Assembly: GCA_029243485.1 (NCBI GenBank) | Contig: JAQWRY010000023.1 | Location: 1-39,650 of the forward strand | Length of the DNA: 39,650 nucleotides | Source of the DNA: Candidatus Binatia bacterium | Lineage (GTDB): Bacteria > Desulfobacterota > Binatia > UBA12015 | Direction of reading: 5' to 3' | Part shown: positions 1-8,150 of the stretch, piece by piece | How positions within the stretch are numbered: the first letter of the stretch is position 1 | Layout of the letters: every line of letters starts with the position of its first letter | Notes under the pieces: generated by a model | What the model saw: only the letters and a program-made list of their open reading frames with translations | The model's database searches: none | What the model was told of the DNA's origin: nothing | Program-made: the position numbers and the translations under genes

Positions 1-93
1 GGCCGTTTGGATCAGCGCACACGCCCTTCGCACCGACAGGCCACGCGAGGATGCGTAGGCGACCTGTCGGCGACGAACGCGTGCGCTCACCAC
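1..93 (-). CDS. IS3-family transposase OrfB, N-terminal fragment (cut by window edge)
   Basis: In the -1 frame relative to OrfA, reading begins at GTG codons 93-91 and 90-88 and continues open to the window edge. It gives 31 residues containing ARVRRRQVAYASSRGLSVRRACAL, of which the SxRRAC part is the typical N-terminal signature of IS3 OrfB (HTH_21 region before the integrase core). The DDE catalytic domain would lie outside the window, so completeness cannot be judged. It is probably translated as an OrfAB fusion by frameshifting at 93-99. Confidence 0.75.
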   Translation of the reverse strand, partial: MVSARVRRRQVAYASSRGLSVRRACALIQTA

Positions 94-350
94 TTTTTTG
101 CCGAGATCTCCTTCATGACTTCGATCTCGAGATCACGCTCGACGACCAGCTTCTTGAGCCGAGCATTCTCCTGCTCGAGCGAGCGAAGCCGCTTGGTGTC
201 GCTCGCCGTCATCGAACCGAACCGCTTCTTCCAAGCGTAGATCGTCTGCTCGCTGACGCCGTGCTTCTTCGCGACGCCGGCCACCGGGGACCGATCGGTC
301 TCCCGGAGGATCTTCACCATCTGGTCGTCTGTGAATCTGCTCTTGCGCAT
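87..350 (-). CDS. IS3-family transposase OrfA (HTH, leucine zipper)
   Basis: An 87-residue protein, full length for an IS3 OrfA. It opens with the typical MRKSRFTDDQMVKIL sequence. A helix-turn-helix follows (about residues 8-45, including GVSEQTIYAWKKRFG). A C-terminal coiled coil with leucine heptads (about 55-80, RSLEQENARLKKLVVERD) would let OrfA and OrfAB multimerise. OrfA binds the element's ends and regulates transposition. The reading frame ends at a TGA that overlaps the OrfB frame, and a run of six A followed by G lies just before it, suited to -1 ribosomal slippage. The ATG at 350 is the natural start. The identification is firm; the IS name is not determinable here. Confidence 0.9.
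   Translation of the reverse strand: MRKSRFTDDQMVKILRETDRSPVAGVAKKHGVSEQTIYAWKKRFGSMTASDTKRLRSLEQENARLKKLVVERDLEIEVMKEISAKKW
93..99 (-). other. A6G slippery site for -1 frameshifting between OrfA and OrfB
   Basis: On the minus strand the sequence is AAAAAAG, 4 nt before the OrfA stop codon and exactly where the OrfA and OrfB frames overlap. This heptamer class drives programmed -1 frameshifting in IS3 elements. A downstream stimulatory structure was not assessed. Confidence 0.65.
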
Positions 351-444
351 TCTGCTCTCCGTACTGGTTGCCGGAGAGGCAGATTCTCATGTCTCGGCTG
401 GCACGAAACACTCAGAGCAGGTCACATCGAGAATTCGCTGGACC

Positions 445-2652
445 TCAGTCCAGAAGCACCTTGAAACCGCCCGCGACCATCCGCGGGAGGCCGGGCCGAG
501 CACCGAAAGGCCTTCTCGACACGATGTACTCATTGTCGAAGGCGTTGGCGATCGTGACATACAGGCGCACCCACTCGACCGGGCTCCAGCCCATCGCGAG
601 ATCCGCGACGAAGGCCGATGGGATCTTCTCATTCTCCGGGATGGGGCCCTGTCCCGCGACGTCGCGCATCGTGCCAACGTAGCGCATCGACAGAGTCACG
701 TCCCAGTGATCGCCGAGCAATCCGACGTTCGCGGTCACAAGATGCTCTGGGAGGTACGGAAGCTCGTCGCCCTCCTCCACGTCTCCGAATACCGGGCTCG
801 CCGAAGAAAACGTCGAACGGAACTCGGAGTGGGTGTAGGTGTACACGAGTGAAGTCGGGACGTTGAAGGACCAGGCAGTTTCAAAGGCGTGCGCGAGCTG
901 GACCTCGGCGCCGATGACGTCGACCGCCCCGCCGTTGAACTGCTCGTCCACCTCGCTCGGTTCGCAGCCCGTGACTTGCCGGCAGTTCGCGATCAGGTTG
1001 CTGTAATCGCTCCAGAAACCGATGACCTCCGCCGAAGACTCCTCCCAGAAGAAGCGCCCTCCGAGCTCGTAGTTGGTGGCTTCCTCGGGATCCGCATTCT
1101 CGGCCTGCCCCGGTGCGACGGGGCTGAAGCCACGGTGCACACCGCCGAGCACGCTCCAACTGTCATCGATGAAGTAGACGGCTCCGATGCCGGGGATGAC
1201 GACGTCCTGTGAGCTGGTCTGGTGTGCGGGCTCCGGCCCTACCTGCTCGTCGAACTTCGTATCGATGAGCTCGGCTCGCACGCCCGCCGTCACAACGAGA
1301 TCCTCCCACTCGATCTCGTCTTCCACATAGAACGCCCAGGCGGTCGTAGACCCGACGCTGTCGACGATCGTGATCGTGGGGGTGGCCGTGCGTTCGAGGC
1401 TGCCGCCGAACATGTCGTACGGATCCTCGGTGTGGTCCCGGTCGATTCGATCATAGTGGATCCGCACCCCGCCGCTCAGCCCGTGGGTCAACGGCCCGGT
1501 CTGCACCTCCCCATCGCCCTGCAGCTGAATGCCCTGCGAAACAAATTCTCGATCGTTCGTGCCGATTCGGAGCGTTTCGAGCCGATTACTCGTGTCCTGC
1601 TCCCCCTTGAGCACCGCGAGGAACACCGCATTGATCCCCGTCGGGTTGGCGAAGATGTCACGCAGCGTTGGCGCTCCCGGCGCGAAACGGTTCAACTTCG
1701 TCCACGCCCTCTTGAAGTCGTGACGGTATGCGGTGAGCTGGAGGTTCAGCTCGTCTCGCCACGTGAGAAGCTGCGTGAATTGGTATTGTTGGCGGTCCCA
1801 CTCCATTTGACCAAGCTGACTGGACACGTAACGCCGGTAGGGATTCTCCTCGAAGTCTGCGTCCGACAGCCCCAGATACGTCTCGTCAGAACTCTCGTCG
1901 GAGTAACCGAGCTTGATTCCGTTGTTGAGGAAGAAGCCGGCCCCCAGATCGAAACCCGCCTCGCCCTTCAGAACGATCTCGTTTCGCTGAAAACCGGTCG
2001 GGCCTCCTCCGTCGAGCTCCTTGAACCCGCTGCTCTGAAGGTGCACACCCTCGAGCGACAACCCGAAGTTCTCCCAAGTGCCCCCGGCCCACCCGTGAAA
2101 CTTGCCATAGCCGTAGCTTCCGTATGCCGCATCAACCGCAACGGTCGGCTCGATCGGGATTCGACGGCTGACGAAGTTGATCGCACCCCCGACCGTCTGC
2201 GGACCATACCGAACCGACGCAGGCCCTTTGAAGACCTCGACCGCGACCATACGGGTCATCAACGGAAAGTAGTACGCGGCGGGAGCCGAATACGGGGCCG
2301 GCCCGAAGAGAATCCCGTCCTCCATCAGCGTCACCTTGGCACTGCGCTCGGCGCTCACCCCGCGGATACCGATATTCGGCCGCAGCCCGAAGCCGTCCTC
2401 CTCGCGGAGATAGACGCCGGGCACCATTCGCAGAATGCTGTGCGGATCATCGTACTCGAACCGTTCGAGGTCCTCCTCCTCGATGACGGTCGCCGAGCCC
2501 GCGATCCGCGCGGCGTCGGACTTCTTGCCAACGATGCGGATCTCTTCGATCCGAGTGCGGCTCGGCGTCGGGGCCTCGTCCTGGGCGCGCGCAGACCCCG
2601 TGGCCAGCAAGAGCGCGGCCACAGCAAGGATTCCGTGGGGATGAAGAATCAT
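445..2652 (-). CDS. FecA-like TonB-dependent outer-membrane receptor
   Basis: A 735-residue receptor. The chosen ATG (2652) lies 13 nt after the upstream gene's stop and directly precedes a signal peptide (MILHPHGILAVAALLLATGSARA, cleaved before QDEAP). Next come a TonB-box-like segment (EEIRIVG, about residue 36), a plug domain (about 45-165) with NIGIRG and VFKGPASVRYGPQTVGGAIN, and a long beta-barrel. The plug is typical of the FecA/ferric-citrate branch, so the cargo is likely a ferric chelate, although this cannot be proved from sequence. It is the last gene of the Fur-box operon. The protein ends FKVLLD rather than with the usual terminal aromatic residue; an IS3 element begins within about 90 bp, so its last codon(s) may be altered. 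A longer in-frame start at 2736 would overlap the previous gene and hide the signal peptide. Confidence 0.92.
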   Translation of the reverse strand: MILHPHGILAVAALLLATGSARAQDEAPTPSRTRIEEIRIVGKKSDAARIAGSATVIEEEDLERFEYDDPHSILRMVPGVYLREEDGFGLRPNIGIRGVSAERSAKVTLMEDGILFGPAPYSAPAAYYFPLMTRMVAVEVFKGPASVRYGPQTVGGAINFVSRRIPIEPTVAVDAAYGSYGYGKFHGWAGGTWENFGLSLEGVHLQSSGFKELDGGGPTGFQRNEIVLKGEAGFDLGAGFFLNNGIKLGYSDESSDETYLGLSDADFEENPYRRYVSSQLGQMEWDRQQYQFTQLLTWRDELNLQLTAYRHDFKRAWTKLNRFAPGAPTLRDIFANPTGINAVFLAVLKGEQDTSNRLETLRIGTNDREFVSQGIQLQGDGEVQTGPLTHGLSGGVRIHYDRIDRDHTEDPYDMFGGSLERTATPTITIVDSVGSTTAWAFYVEDEIEWEDLVVTAGVRAELIDTKFDEQVGPEPAHQTSSQDVVIPGIGAVYFIDDSWSVLGGVHRGFSPVAPGQAENADPEEATNYELGGRFFWEESSAEVIGFWSDYSNLIANCRQVTGCEPSEVDEQFNGGAVDVIGAEVQLAHAFETAWSFNVPTSLVYTYTHSEFRSTFSSASPVFGDVEEGDELPYLPEHLVTANVGLLGDHWDVTLSMRYVGTMRDVAGQGPIPENEKIPSAFVADLAMGWSPVEWVRLYVTIANAFDNEYIVSRRPFGARPGLPRMVAGGFKVLLD

Positions 2653-2665
2653 GACGTCGGGGAGC

Positions 2666-4078
2666 TCAGGACATCCGGTGGACGACCCGCAACGGTGGCT
2701 CGTCGTTCCGGGGCAGGATCCAGCCCGCCGGGGCAACCCCGTCGCGGACCCGGGTGAGGTCGGCAGAGGGGTCGATCAGGCGAGCCGCGCGACGGCCGTT
2801 CAGGGAGACGAGCGCGTCGACGCGCACCTCCACCGGCCCGAGCCCACGATCCGCAAAGTCCTCGGCGATGTGATGCGCGAGTTGCAAGATCAGATCGGGC
2901 TGGCCGGTCATCTCGTTCGCTTGCCGCCACGTCAGGTAGCGCATGGGCCCGACCTGCCACTCGCGACCGGTCTCCGCGTTGCGCACCCGGTAGTCGATGC
3001 TCCCGTTCTTCTCGCGAACCATCACCTTCCACGACCAACGCATGCCTTGCTCATGCCAGAGCACGTCACCGCCGTAGGCCAGGAAGCGTAGCGGCAGGAG
3101 CGCCTGAAGAGCAACGTAGCCCACGATCGGAACCGCGAGCCAACGTCGTCGAGGCGTCCACCCGACGACGTCCAGGTTCGCCCGCGCGACCGGCCGCGCA
3201 GGAGCCGAGGACGCGATTCGCGACAAAAGACGACGAGGCCAATCGGGCGAGAAGAAGATCGTCGCCGCGAGCGGCATCAAAAACGGGAACAGCCCGATGT
3301 CGAACAAGAGGTGCGTACCGGTGTGGAAGACCAACACCGCCGCGAAGGCCAACGCTCGTGTCCGGCGCCACGACAGGAACAGCACGATGCTCGAATCGAA
3401 CAAGAAGCCGGCCCAGCTGACGAGGTACGGAACCCACCCGTTGGTGAACCAAGCTCCGAGTATCGGCAACTCATCGCGCGCCGCCAGCCAGATGCCCAGT
3501 GGCTGGGCGTGCAGAAGCCAATCGCCTCCCACCTTGGCGAACCCCGCGTACAAATAAACGACACCGACCTGAAACCGCAGGAGGTACAAGACCCAAGCCG
3601 GGACCGTGTCGCGGGCCCGCTCCGGGCGCCTTCGCGCGTCGACCGACCAGGTCCATCCCAGCGGAAGGAACGTGGACAGGAGGAGGAGAAGCGAGACGAG
3701 GTAGTAGTGATTTAGGTAGTTCGTGACATCGATCAGCTCGACCCACGAAAACCCGAGGAACAGCAGGACCGCGACGATGCGGAACTGAAGGCCGGCCGCA
3801 AAGGCCAGTGCGAGCAGGCAAAGCGTTCCGTAGAGCGCGTACATCACGCCCGCCGGCGGTTCCGGGACCCAGGCGAATCCCCAGTACTTGAAGAAGAAGC
3901 TCGGCTCTACGAAGAGGACGCTCACCCAACCTTCCGCGAGAAAGCGCGTCAGCCCCGCGGCGAGCAGCACACCGAAGCCGATTCGGAACGCAGCGAGACT
4001 TGCAGCGTCGACCGGCTTGAACAAGGCTGCCCCCCGGAACGGTTCGTTCCGGGAGGCCTCTGGCATCATGCTCTCCAT
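2666..4078 (-). CDS. HTTM / vitamin K-dependent gamma-carboxylase-like membrane enzyme
   Basis: About 470 residues, multi-pass, of the HTTM family related to vitamin K-dependent gamma-glutamyl carboxylase (GGCX). It carries NHYYLVSLLLLL...GWTWSVD and YLYAGFAKVGGDWL. These line up with the human regions holding His160 and the catalytic base Lys218. Here His124 and Lys182 (from the ATG at 4078) are 58 residues apart, the same spacing as in the human enzyme. After the membrane part comes a soluble tail (about 310-470) with RWSWKVMVREKNGSIDY and MTGQPDLILQLAHHI, also typical of the family. The start is uncertain: GTG 4108 overlaps the imelysin gene, ATG 4078 follows its stop by 10 nt, and ATG 4066 is also possible. 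It lies between imelysin and TonB receptor genes in the operon. The family fold is secure; true carboxylase activity is inference. Confidence 0.88.
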   Translation of the reverse strand: MESMMPEASRNEPFRGAALFKPVDAASLAAFRIGFGVLLAAGLTRFLAEGWVSVLFVEPSFFFKYWGFAWVPEPPAGVMYALYGTLCLLALAFAAGLQFRIVAVLLFLGFSWVELIDVTNYLNHYYLVSLLLLLSTFLPLGWTWSVDARRRPERARDTVPAWVLYLLRFQVGVVYLYAGFAKVGGDWLLHAQPLGIWLAARDELPILGAWFTNGWVPYLVSWAGFLFDSSIVLFLSWRRTRALAFAAVLVFHTGTHLLFDIGLFPFLMPLAATIFFSPDWPRRLLSRIASSAPARPVARANLDVVGWTPRRRWLAVPIVGYVALQALLPLRFLAYGGDVLWHEQGMRWSWKVMVREKNGSIDYRVRNAETGREWQVGPMRYLTWRQANEMTGQPDLILQLAHHIAEDFADRGLGPVEVRVDALVSLNGRRAARLIDPSADLTRVRDGVAPAGWILPRNDEPPLRVVHRMS

Positions 4079-4088
4079 GAGCCCGACG

Positions 4089-6131
4089 TCAGTCGTTGTC
4101 CCCTGCACCCTCTAGCGGGATGGTGAGATTGAGTACCGAGACGAACTCGCTCTTCAGATCGGTAGTGAAGATCTGAATCTGCGTGTGGGCGTCGTTCGCA
4201 ACTCCTGGGGCAGTCGACAGGGCGTCGCTCAAGCGACCCGGGATCGCCTGCACCGATCCGCGCGCCCGCACGAGCTGGCTGGTCATCCGGTCCGCGAGGA
4301 CCGTCGCGCCCATGTCGCGCAGGTACCAAGCAAACCCCTGGCCCGCAGTACCTTCGCCGGCGAAGATACCACTCGCTCCATCGAGATTGGCGAGCAGCGC
4401 CCTCTTGGATTCACGCGAGAACGGCAGTTCGACATCCTCGGGGCACGCCGGGCTCCCGCACTCGGGACTGATCCCAGCGGGCACCGCAAGCTTCCCATCC
4501 TTCAAGTCGGTGTCCATGAAGAAGAAGGCCGCGAAGACCTCGTCGAGAGCCTCCTTGGCAGAGCCGTAAACGGAACCCCCGATACCCGCATTGCGGACGT
4601 CGGCAGCGAAATTGCCCCCGGACGGCTCCCAGGCGTCGCGCAGCCGGTTTGCCTGCTGCGAAATGCCCTGCGCGAGCACCAGAGCGTAATCGGCCTGGCG
4701 CTGCTGCAGCCCTCCCGCGCCGACCAACGCGCTCCACGTCCCGTCTCGATTGATGTCGACGCGCGGATCGCACTCGTTGCTCTCGCCCGTACGGAAGAGC
4801 AGGACCTCAAGCGCATCGAGACCATAGACGTTCACGAGCCCCGACTCGAAAAATTTCGGATTGCGGAAGTCGTCGTCCACGGTCTTCTGATCGACCGCGC
4901 AGTAGTTCGTGATCGGCCACGAGTAGATCTCGTCCCGAATCCCCTGCCCTCCCATGAACATGCTCGCGGATCCCGCTGGCCCAAACTGCATGGGCTCCAA
5001 GCGCTGGAAGGTCTCCATCGCCGCACTCCACGCAGCCTGCGCCGCCGTGCGCGTCGAATCATTTGGCCCGCGTGCGTGCGCTCCGACCGCGCTGGATAGG
5101 GCCTGCGCCTGGCTGGCGAAATCGCGCACCGCAGGGAGCACCAACTCGTCGGCGAATTGCCCCAGCAGTGCATTGCGACTGAACGGCCCGCTCGGGGGCG
5201 GCGCGGGAGGATCAACGCCGACCGGGACCTCCTCGACCGCGGGCATGCGCTGACCGGCAGCGAAGGTGCCAATCGACTGGCTGAAGAGGCCGAAGACGTT
5301 GCCGCCCTGGGCGTTTACCGCGAAGAAAACCTTGCCGCTGCTGCCCTCGATCGCGGCGCCGCCCGAGGCACTCTGTAGGTCACTGAAGAGAACTCCGTCA
5401 ATCGAGATCGAGTTCTCAGCGATCCGCACCCCCGCGTTGTCGAAAAACGTCACGGCGGCCTGCGTCGAGACCGGTGCGATCGAGAACGCGCCATCGTATC
5501 GGTCTGCAAACGCTGCGATCAGAATCCGGTTGCCGTCGTTGGCGGGCGGCGCCAGCGTCGCCGGGTCGAAGTAGACCGGGATGTTCAGGATGCCCGGATC
5601 GAACCGCTCATAGACCACGCTCACGCCATCGACCTGCGTACCCGGCGCCGCCGGGGCGCCGGAGCCCGCACCCACCGCCGAACGAGCAAAGGGGTTCTGG
5701 CCAAAACCAGAGGAAAGCTGCAGGTTGGCGAACGTAAAGCCGCCGACGATCGGCTGCGAAGGCACGACCGGCGTGAGATCGTCGGAGCTGACCACCGGCG
5801 TCACGACCGCGAGCCCCGCCGTACCGGCCGCTCCACCTCCTCCGAACGCCGACGGGTCGATCACGGTGTTGGCCGCTCCCGCCAGCGACAGGGTCGCACC
5901 CGCGACCTCCGTCGTGAGGTCCCCCGAGTAGAGCGCGACGTCGATAGTCATGCTGTCGTCCGAAACGTTCGCAACACTAAGAAAGCTCGTACGGTCCGTT
6001 CGAGCGTCATAGAAAAAGATCAGCTGGTCGCCGCTCACGCTCGGGGTTCCCAACGTCGGCTGGCCGACTGCGGGAGTAGCGCCCAGCGTCAGCAAGGACG
6101 CCAGGGCGCATAAGGGAATGATTCGATTCAC
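4089..6131 (-). CDS. Imelysin-like (peptidase M75/IrpA family) exported protein with long N-terminal extension
   Basis: A 680-residue exported protein. GTG 6131 is preceded by a strong GGAGG and followed by a signal peptide (MNRIIPLCALASLLTLGATPAVG). Residues 25-330 form a Ser/Gly/Ala-rich beta-type region that I do not recognise. The imelysin-like region is about 335-680, with SRNALLGQFADELVLPA, GGQGIRDEIYSWPITN, CAVDQKTVDDDF and YGLDALEVLLF. The last corresponds to the imelysin GxHxxE signature but reads G-L-D-A-L-E, with Asp replacing His (about residue 436). Imelysins are iron-regulated periplasmic or lipid-anchored proteins whose role in iron uptake is not settled. A DINRDG loop (about 460) could bind metal. 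The gene stops 10 nt before the HTTM ATG, and the DUF4856 gene ends 21 nt upstream, so it is certainly co-transcribed. Confidence 0.85.
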   Translation of the reverse strand: MNRIIPLCALASLLTLGATPAVGQPTLGTPSVSGDQLIFFYDARTDRTSFLSVANVSDDSMTIDVALYSGDLTTEVAGATLSLAGAANTVIDPSAFGGGGAAGTAGLAVVTPVVSSDDLTPVVPSQPIVGGFTFANLQLSSGFGQNPFARSAVGAGSGAPAAPGTQVDGVSVVYERFDPGILNIPVYFDPATLAPPANDGNRILIAAFADRYDGAFSIAPVSTQAAVTFFDNAGVRIAENSISIDGVLFSDLQSASGGAAIEGSSGKVFFAVNAQGGNVFGLFSQSIGTFAAGQRMPAVEEVPVGVDPPAPPPSGPFSRNALLGQFADELVLPAVRDFASQAQALSSAVGAHARGPNDSTRTAAQAAWSAAMETFQRLEPMQFGPAGSASMFMGGQGIRDEIYSWPITNYCAVDQKTVDDDFRNPKFFESGLVNVYGLDALEVLLFRTGESNECDPRVDINRDGTWSALVGAGGLQQRQADYALVLAQGISQQANRLRDAWEPSGGNFAADVRNAGIGGSVYGSAKEALDEVFAAFFFMDTDLKDGKLAVPAGISPECGSPACPEDVELPFSRESKRALLANLDGASGIFAGEGTAGQGFAWYLRDMGATVLADRMTSQLVRARGSVQAIPGRLSDALSTAPGVANDAHTQIQIFTTDLKSEFVSVLNLTIPLEGAGDND

Positions 6132-6152
6132 TTGTAATTCCTCCAGTCGATC

Positions 6153-7649
6153 TCACCACCCGGTGAGGTTCGAGCCCCCAAAGCCGTACGCGCTGCCCAT
6201 GAGGTCACGGGCGGCGATCAGATCCTCTCGGTACTCACCCAGGTCTTCGTCTCCCGATAGCACCGGAGCATCCCGCATCAGGTCGTGGAGCGTGCCAAAG
6301 TCTGCGTCGCTCAGCCGACTGCGCGGATTGAACTGAAGACCGAGTCCGAAGCCCTTCATTTCGGACCACACCTTGGCGTGCTCGGACAGGCTGTACTCCG
6401 CGGTACCAATCGTATCCATGACGCCCAACGTGTCATTGACGTAGTGCACCACCGTCGCGGCGATGGCATTTTCCCACGCGAGCACGGCTTGGCCGCGCGA
6501 CGCGACGAGGTCGGCCATTTGGTCGTCGGACAGAGGGCCAGCCGCCGCATCGATGATCGCGCGACCGCGAAGGAACCCGTCCATCGCATCCTTGCTGAAG
6601 TCGGTCGGGTCGTCGTCCGCGCTCCCACGGTCTCGCTTCGAAGCATTCACCGATGCGTGAAAGTTGATCTCGGACCGCAGATCGATCGAGCCGTCCCCGT
6701 TCGTGTCATGGTAGCCCGACGCGTACGCGGGGCGGCCGTCTTTTCCGGACGCCTCGTCATCGCTGTACTCGGCGTAGTCACGGGCGGAGCCAAAATAGCC
6801 GAAGCCCTCGTCCCAAATGTGCTCGAGCGACGTGTACGAGGCCGTATCGCTCCCGCGCTCCACGTTTTGGCTGTTGATCCCGTGGTTCTCGAGGTCGTTG
6901 TCGAGGTAGTCGTCGGTACCCTGGGAGTAATTCACCGCCATCAGCAGGAACTTCTCGATGAGCTGTTTCAGATCCAAGCCCTCGGGCGTGACGTACACCT
7001 CGGGGATCGGCTCGCCGTTCGGGTCCAGCCCCGTATCGCCATTGACCCGAGCGACGGCGCGCTCGTCGAGCATGTCGAAGAACGCGCGGACGAGGCGCTC
7101 GGGCGAATCCCCCCCGGGACCTCTCCAGCCCTGAAAAGCGGAAGACCAGTCCTCGTGCTGGCCCTTCTCGTCGTTGCCGGCGATCTTCGACACGAGGTCC
7201 TTGTTGGTCGAGATGTCACCGTATGTGGACTGGAGAAGAGGCGGCGTGGTCGAGACCGCGATGAAGTCACCGCTCGACGTATCGCTGTCGAACTCGAAGT
7301 AGTAATTCAGCGACGCCGAGACGTCGCCCTCGGCCGGCGTGAACGCACCCGAGTCGATGTCCTGGGTCAGACTCGAGATGAACGAGGCCATGTCCTTGAT
7401 CAGAATCTGGCGGTGGGTCTGGCCGCTGTACGAGACCGAGCTCTCGCCCGCGTCGAAGCGGCTTTCAAAACTGTAGACCCGGGGGACCTCGACCGACGGG
7501 TCCACGGGAGGCGGGTCCACGGGAGGCGGGTCAACCGGGCTGCTCCCGCCCGCCGTACCGCTGGTGCCACAACCCCCCAGGCTGATCGCCATCGCCAGCG
7601 CAATCGCGCCCATGACCGACCTGAGTCTCTCGAAAGATGTACATCTCAT
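6153..7649 (-). CDS. DUF4856 lipoprotein, first gene of iron operon
   Basis: A 498-residue lipoprotein: MGAIALAMAISLGGCG carries an LGGC lipobox. A proline linker follows (three VDPPP-type units encoded by a 15-bp tandem repeat near 7500-7535) and then a large globular domain. The chosen ATG 7649 has AGGAG 9 nt upstream; an in-frame start at 7706 lies inside the promoter/Fur-box spacing and lacks this. The domain resembles DUF4856 proteins, which recur beside imelysins and TonB receptors: recognisable blocks include SLEHIWDEGFGYFGSARDY and YHDTNGDGSIDLRSE, the latter an EF-hand-like Asp-rich loop. It probably works at the periplasmic face of a membrane in metal uptake. The function is unknown for the family. 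The promoter-proximal position and the Fur box make iron-starvation expression likely. Confidence 0.85.
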   Translation of the reverse strand: MRCTSFERLRSVMGAIALAMAISLGGCGTSGTAGGSSPVDPPPVDPPPVDPSVEVPRVYSFESRFDAGESSVSYSGQTHRQILIKDMASFISSLTQDIDSGAFTPAEGDVSASLNYYFEFDSDTSSGDFIAVSTTPPLLQSTYGDISTNKDLVSKIAGNDEKGQHEDWSSAFQGWRGPGGDSPERLVRAFFDMLDERAVARVNGDTGLDPNGEPIPEVYVTPEGLDLKQLIEKFLLMAVNYSQGTDDYLDNDLENHGINSQNVERGSDTASYTSLEHIWDEGFGYFGSARDYAEYSDDEASGKDGRPAYASGYHDTNGDGSIDLRSEINFHASVNASKRDRGSADDDPTDFSKDAMDGFLRGRAIIDAAAGPLSDDQMADLVASRGQAVLAWENAIAATVVHYVNDTLGVMDTIGTAEYSLSEHAKVWSEMKGFGLGLQFNPRSRLSDADFGTLHDLMRDAPVLSGDEDLGEYREDLIAARDLMGSAYGFGGSNLTGW

Positions 7650-7714
7650 GCCGCCGACTCCTTGGTTCCTCTTCCTGGCCCTCAATTGGGGCGCTCGGAG
7701 CCTCAACTTGTTCT

Positions 7715-7733
7715 GAAATTGAAACTCATTTTC
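7715..7733. promoter_or_regulatory. Fur box controlling the DUF4856-imelysin-HTTM-TonB operon
   Basis: GAAATTGAAACTCATTTTC matches the 19-bp Fur consensus GATAATGATAATCATTATC at 14 of 19 positions by my count and keeps the inverted-repeat structure. It is an AT-rich island in GC-rich surroundings, 66-84 bp upstream of the lipoprotein ATG, where a repressor would cover the promoter. I could not define -35 and -10 elements with confidence. Confidence 0.75.
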
Positions 7734-7904
7734 ATTTGGAGAATACGGGAACTACCCACGGCGAAACTTGAAGTCAAGGCAGCCGGAGGACACGAGGCCC
7801 CGCCCTCCCGACCTCGGCATCGCGGCGCGAATCCCGGGCTCCCGGGCCGCCGCCAAGGTGAAACTCCGCAGGGACGACGCCGCCCAGCAGCCATCCCCCG
7901 GAAG

Positions 7905-8150
7905 CTGCAGAGGCACGAGTACGGATTGGAAGACGACAGCCCGGGAAGCTCGTCACCTTCACCGAAGACGACCCAAGCCTTCGGGTGCTTCTCGACCTCT
8001 CCGAACGGATCGCCCTCCATCCAAATTTCGAGATCGGGCTTCTCGGCTTCGCCTTCCATCCAGGATTCCCGGAGGCGCCGTGGATCTACCTCTCGATGAC
8101 GGCCCACCCGGAGAGCGAGGGCATGATCGCCGCCCGGCGGCTACGACGCG
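7905..8150 (+). pseudogene. Fragment of a PQQ-dependent soluble sugar dehydrogenase (glucose/sorbosone dehydrogenase family)
   Basis: An open frame without a credible start encodes PGKLVTFTEDDPSLRVLLDL, then SERIALHPNFEIGLLGFAFH and PGFPEAPWIYLSMTAHPESE. This is the first-blade signature of the soluble aldose dehydrogenase family (E-x-G-L-L-G-x-A-F-H-P-x-F). About 80 residues of a protein normally around 350-400 long remain: the N-terminus is lost and the 3' side stops at a 96-bp repeat beginning at 8150. It is unrelated to the two membrane-type quinoproteins at 16-20 kb. The remnant is non-functional. Confidence 0.6.

Larger units (their letters stand above)
1..420 (-). mobile_element. IS3-family insertion sequence, 5' part only
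   Basis: OrfA is followed by the first codons of OrfB in the -1 frame, the usual IS3 organisation. The element reads leftward and leaves the window, so its right half, far inverted repeat and target duplication cannot be seen. The near end must lie between the orfA start (350) and the stop of the TonB receptor gene (445); I could not fix the terminal inverted repeat, so 420 is approximate. It sits directly 3' of the receptor gene and may have replaced its last codons or its terminator. Confidence 0.8.

Noticed and set aside
1222-2757. 511-residue open frame on the plus strand
   Set aside because: It lies antisense to the TonB receptor, is Arg/Val/Asp-rich, has no family signature, and follows from the high third-position GC of the real gene.
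7495-7540. Short 15-bp tandem repeat
   Set aside because: It encodes the VDPPP proline linker of the DUF4856 lipoprotein; an ordinary coding repeat, though it could vary in length.
6285-8099. 604-residue plus-strand open frame
   Set aside because: Antisense to the DUF4856 gene and running through the Fur box; composition typical of a shadow frame.
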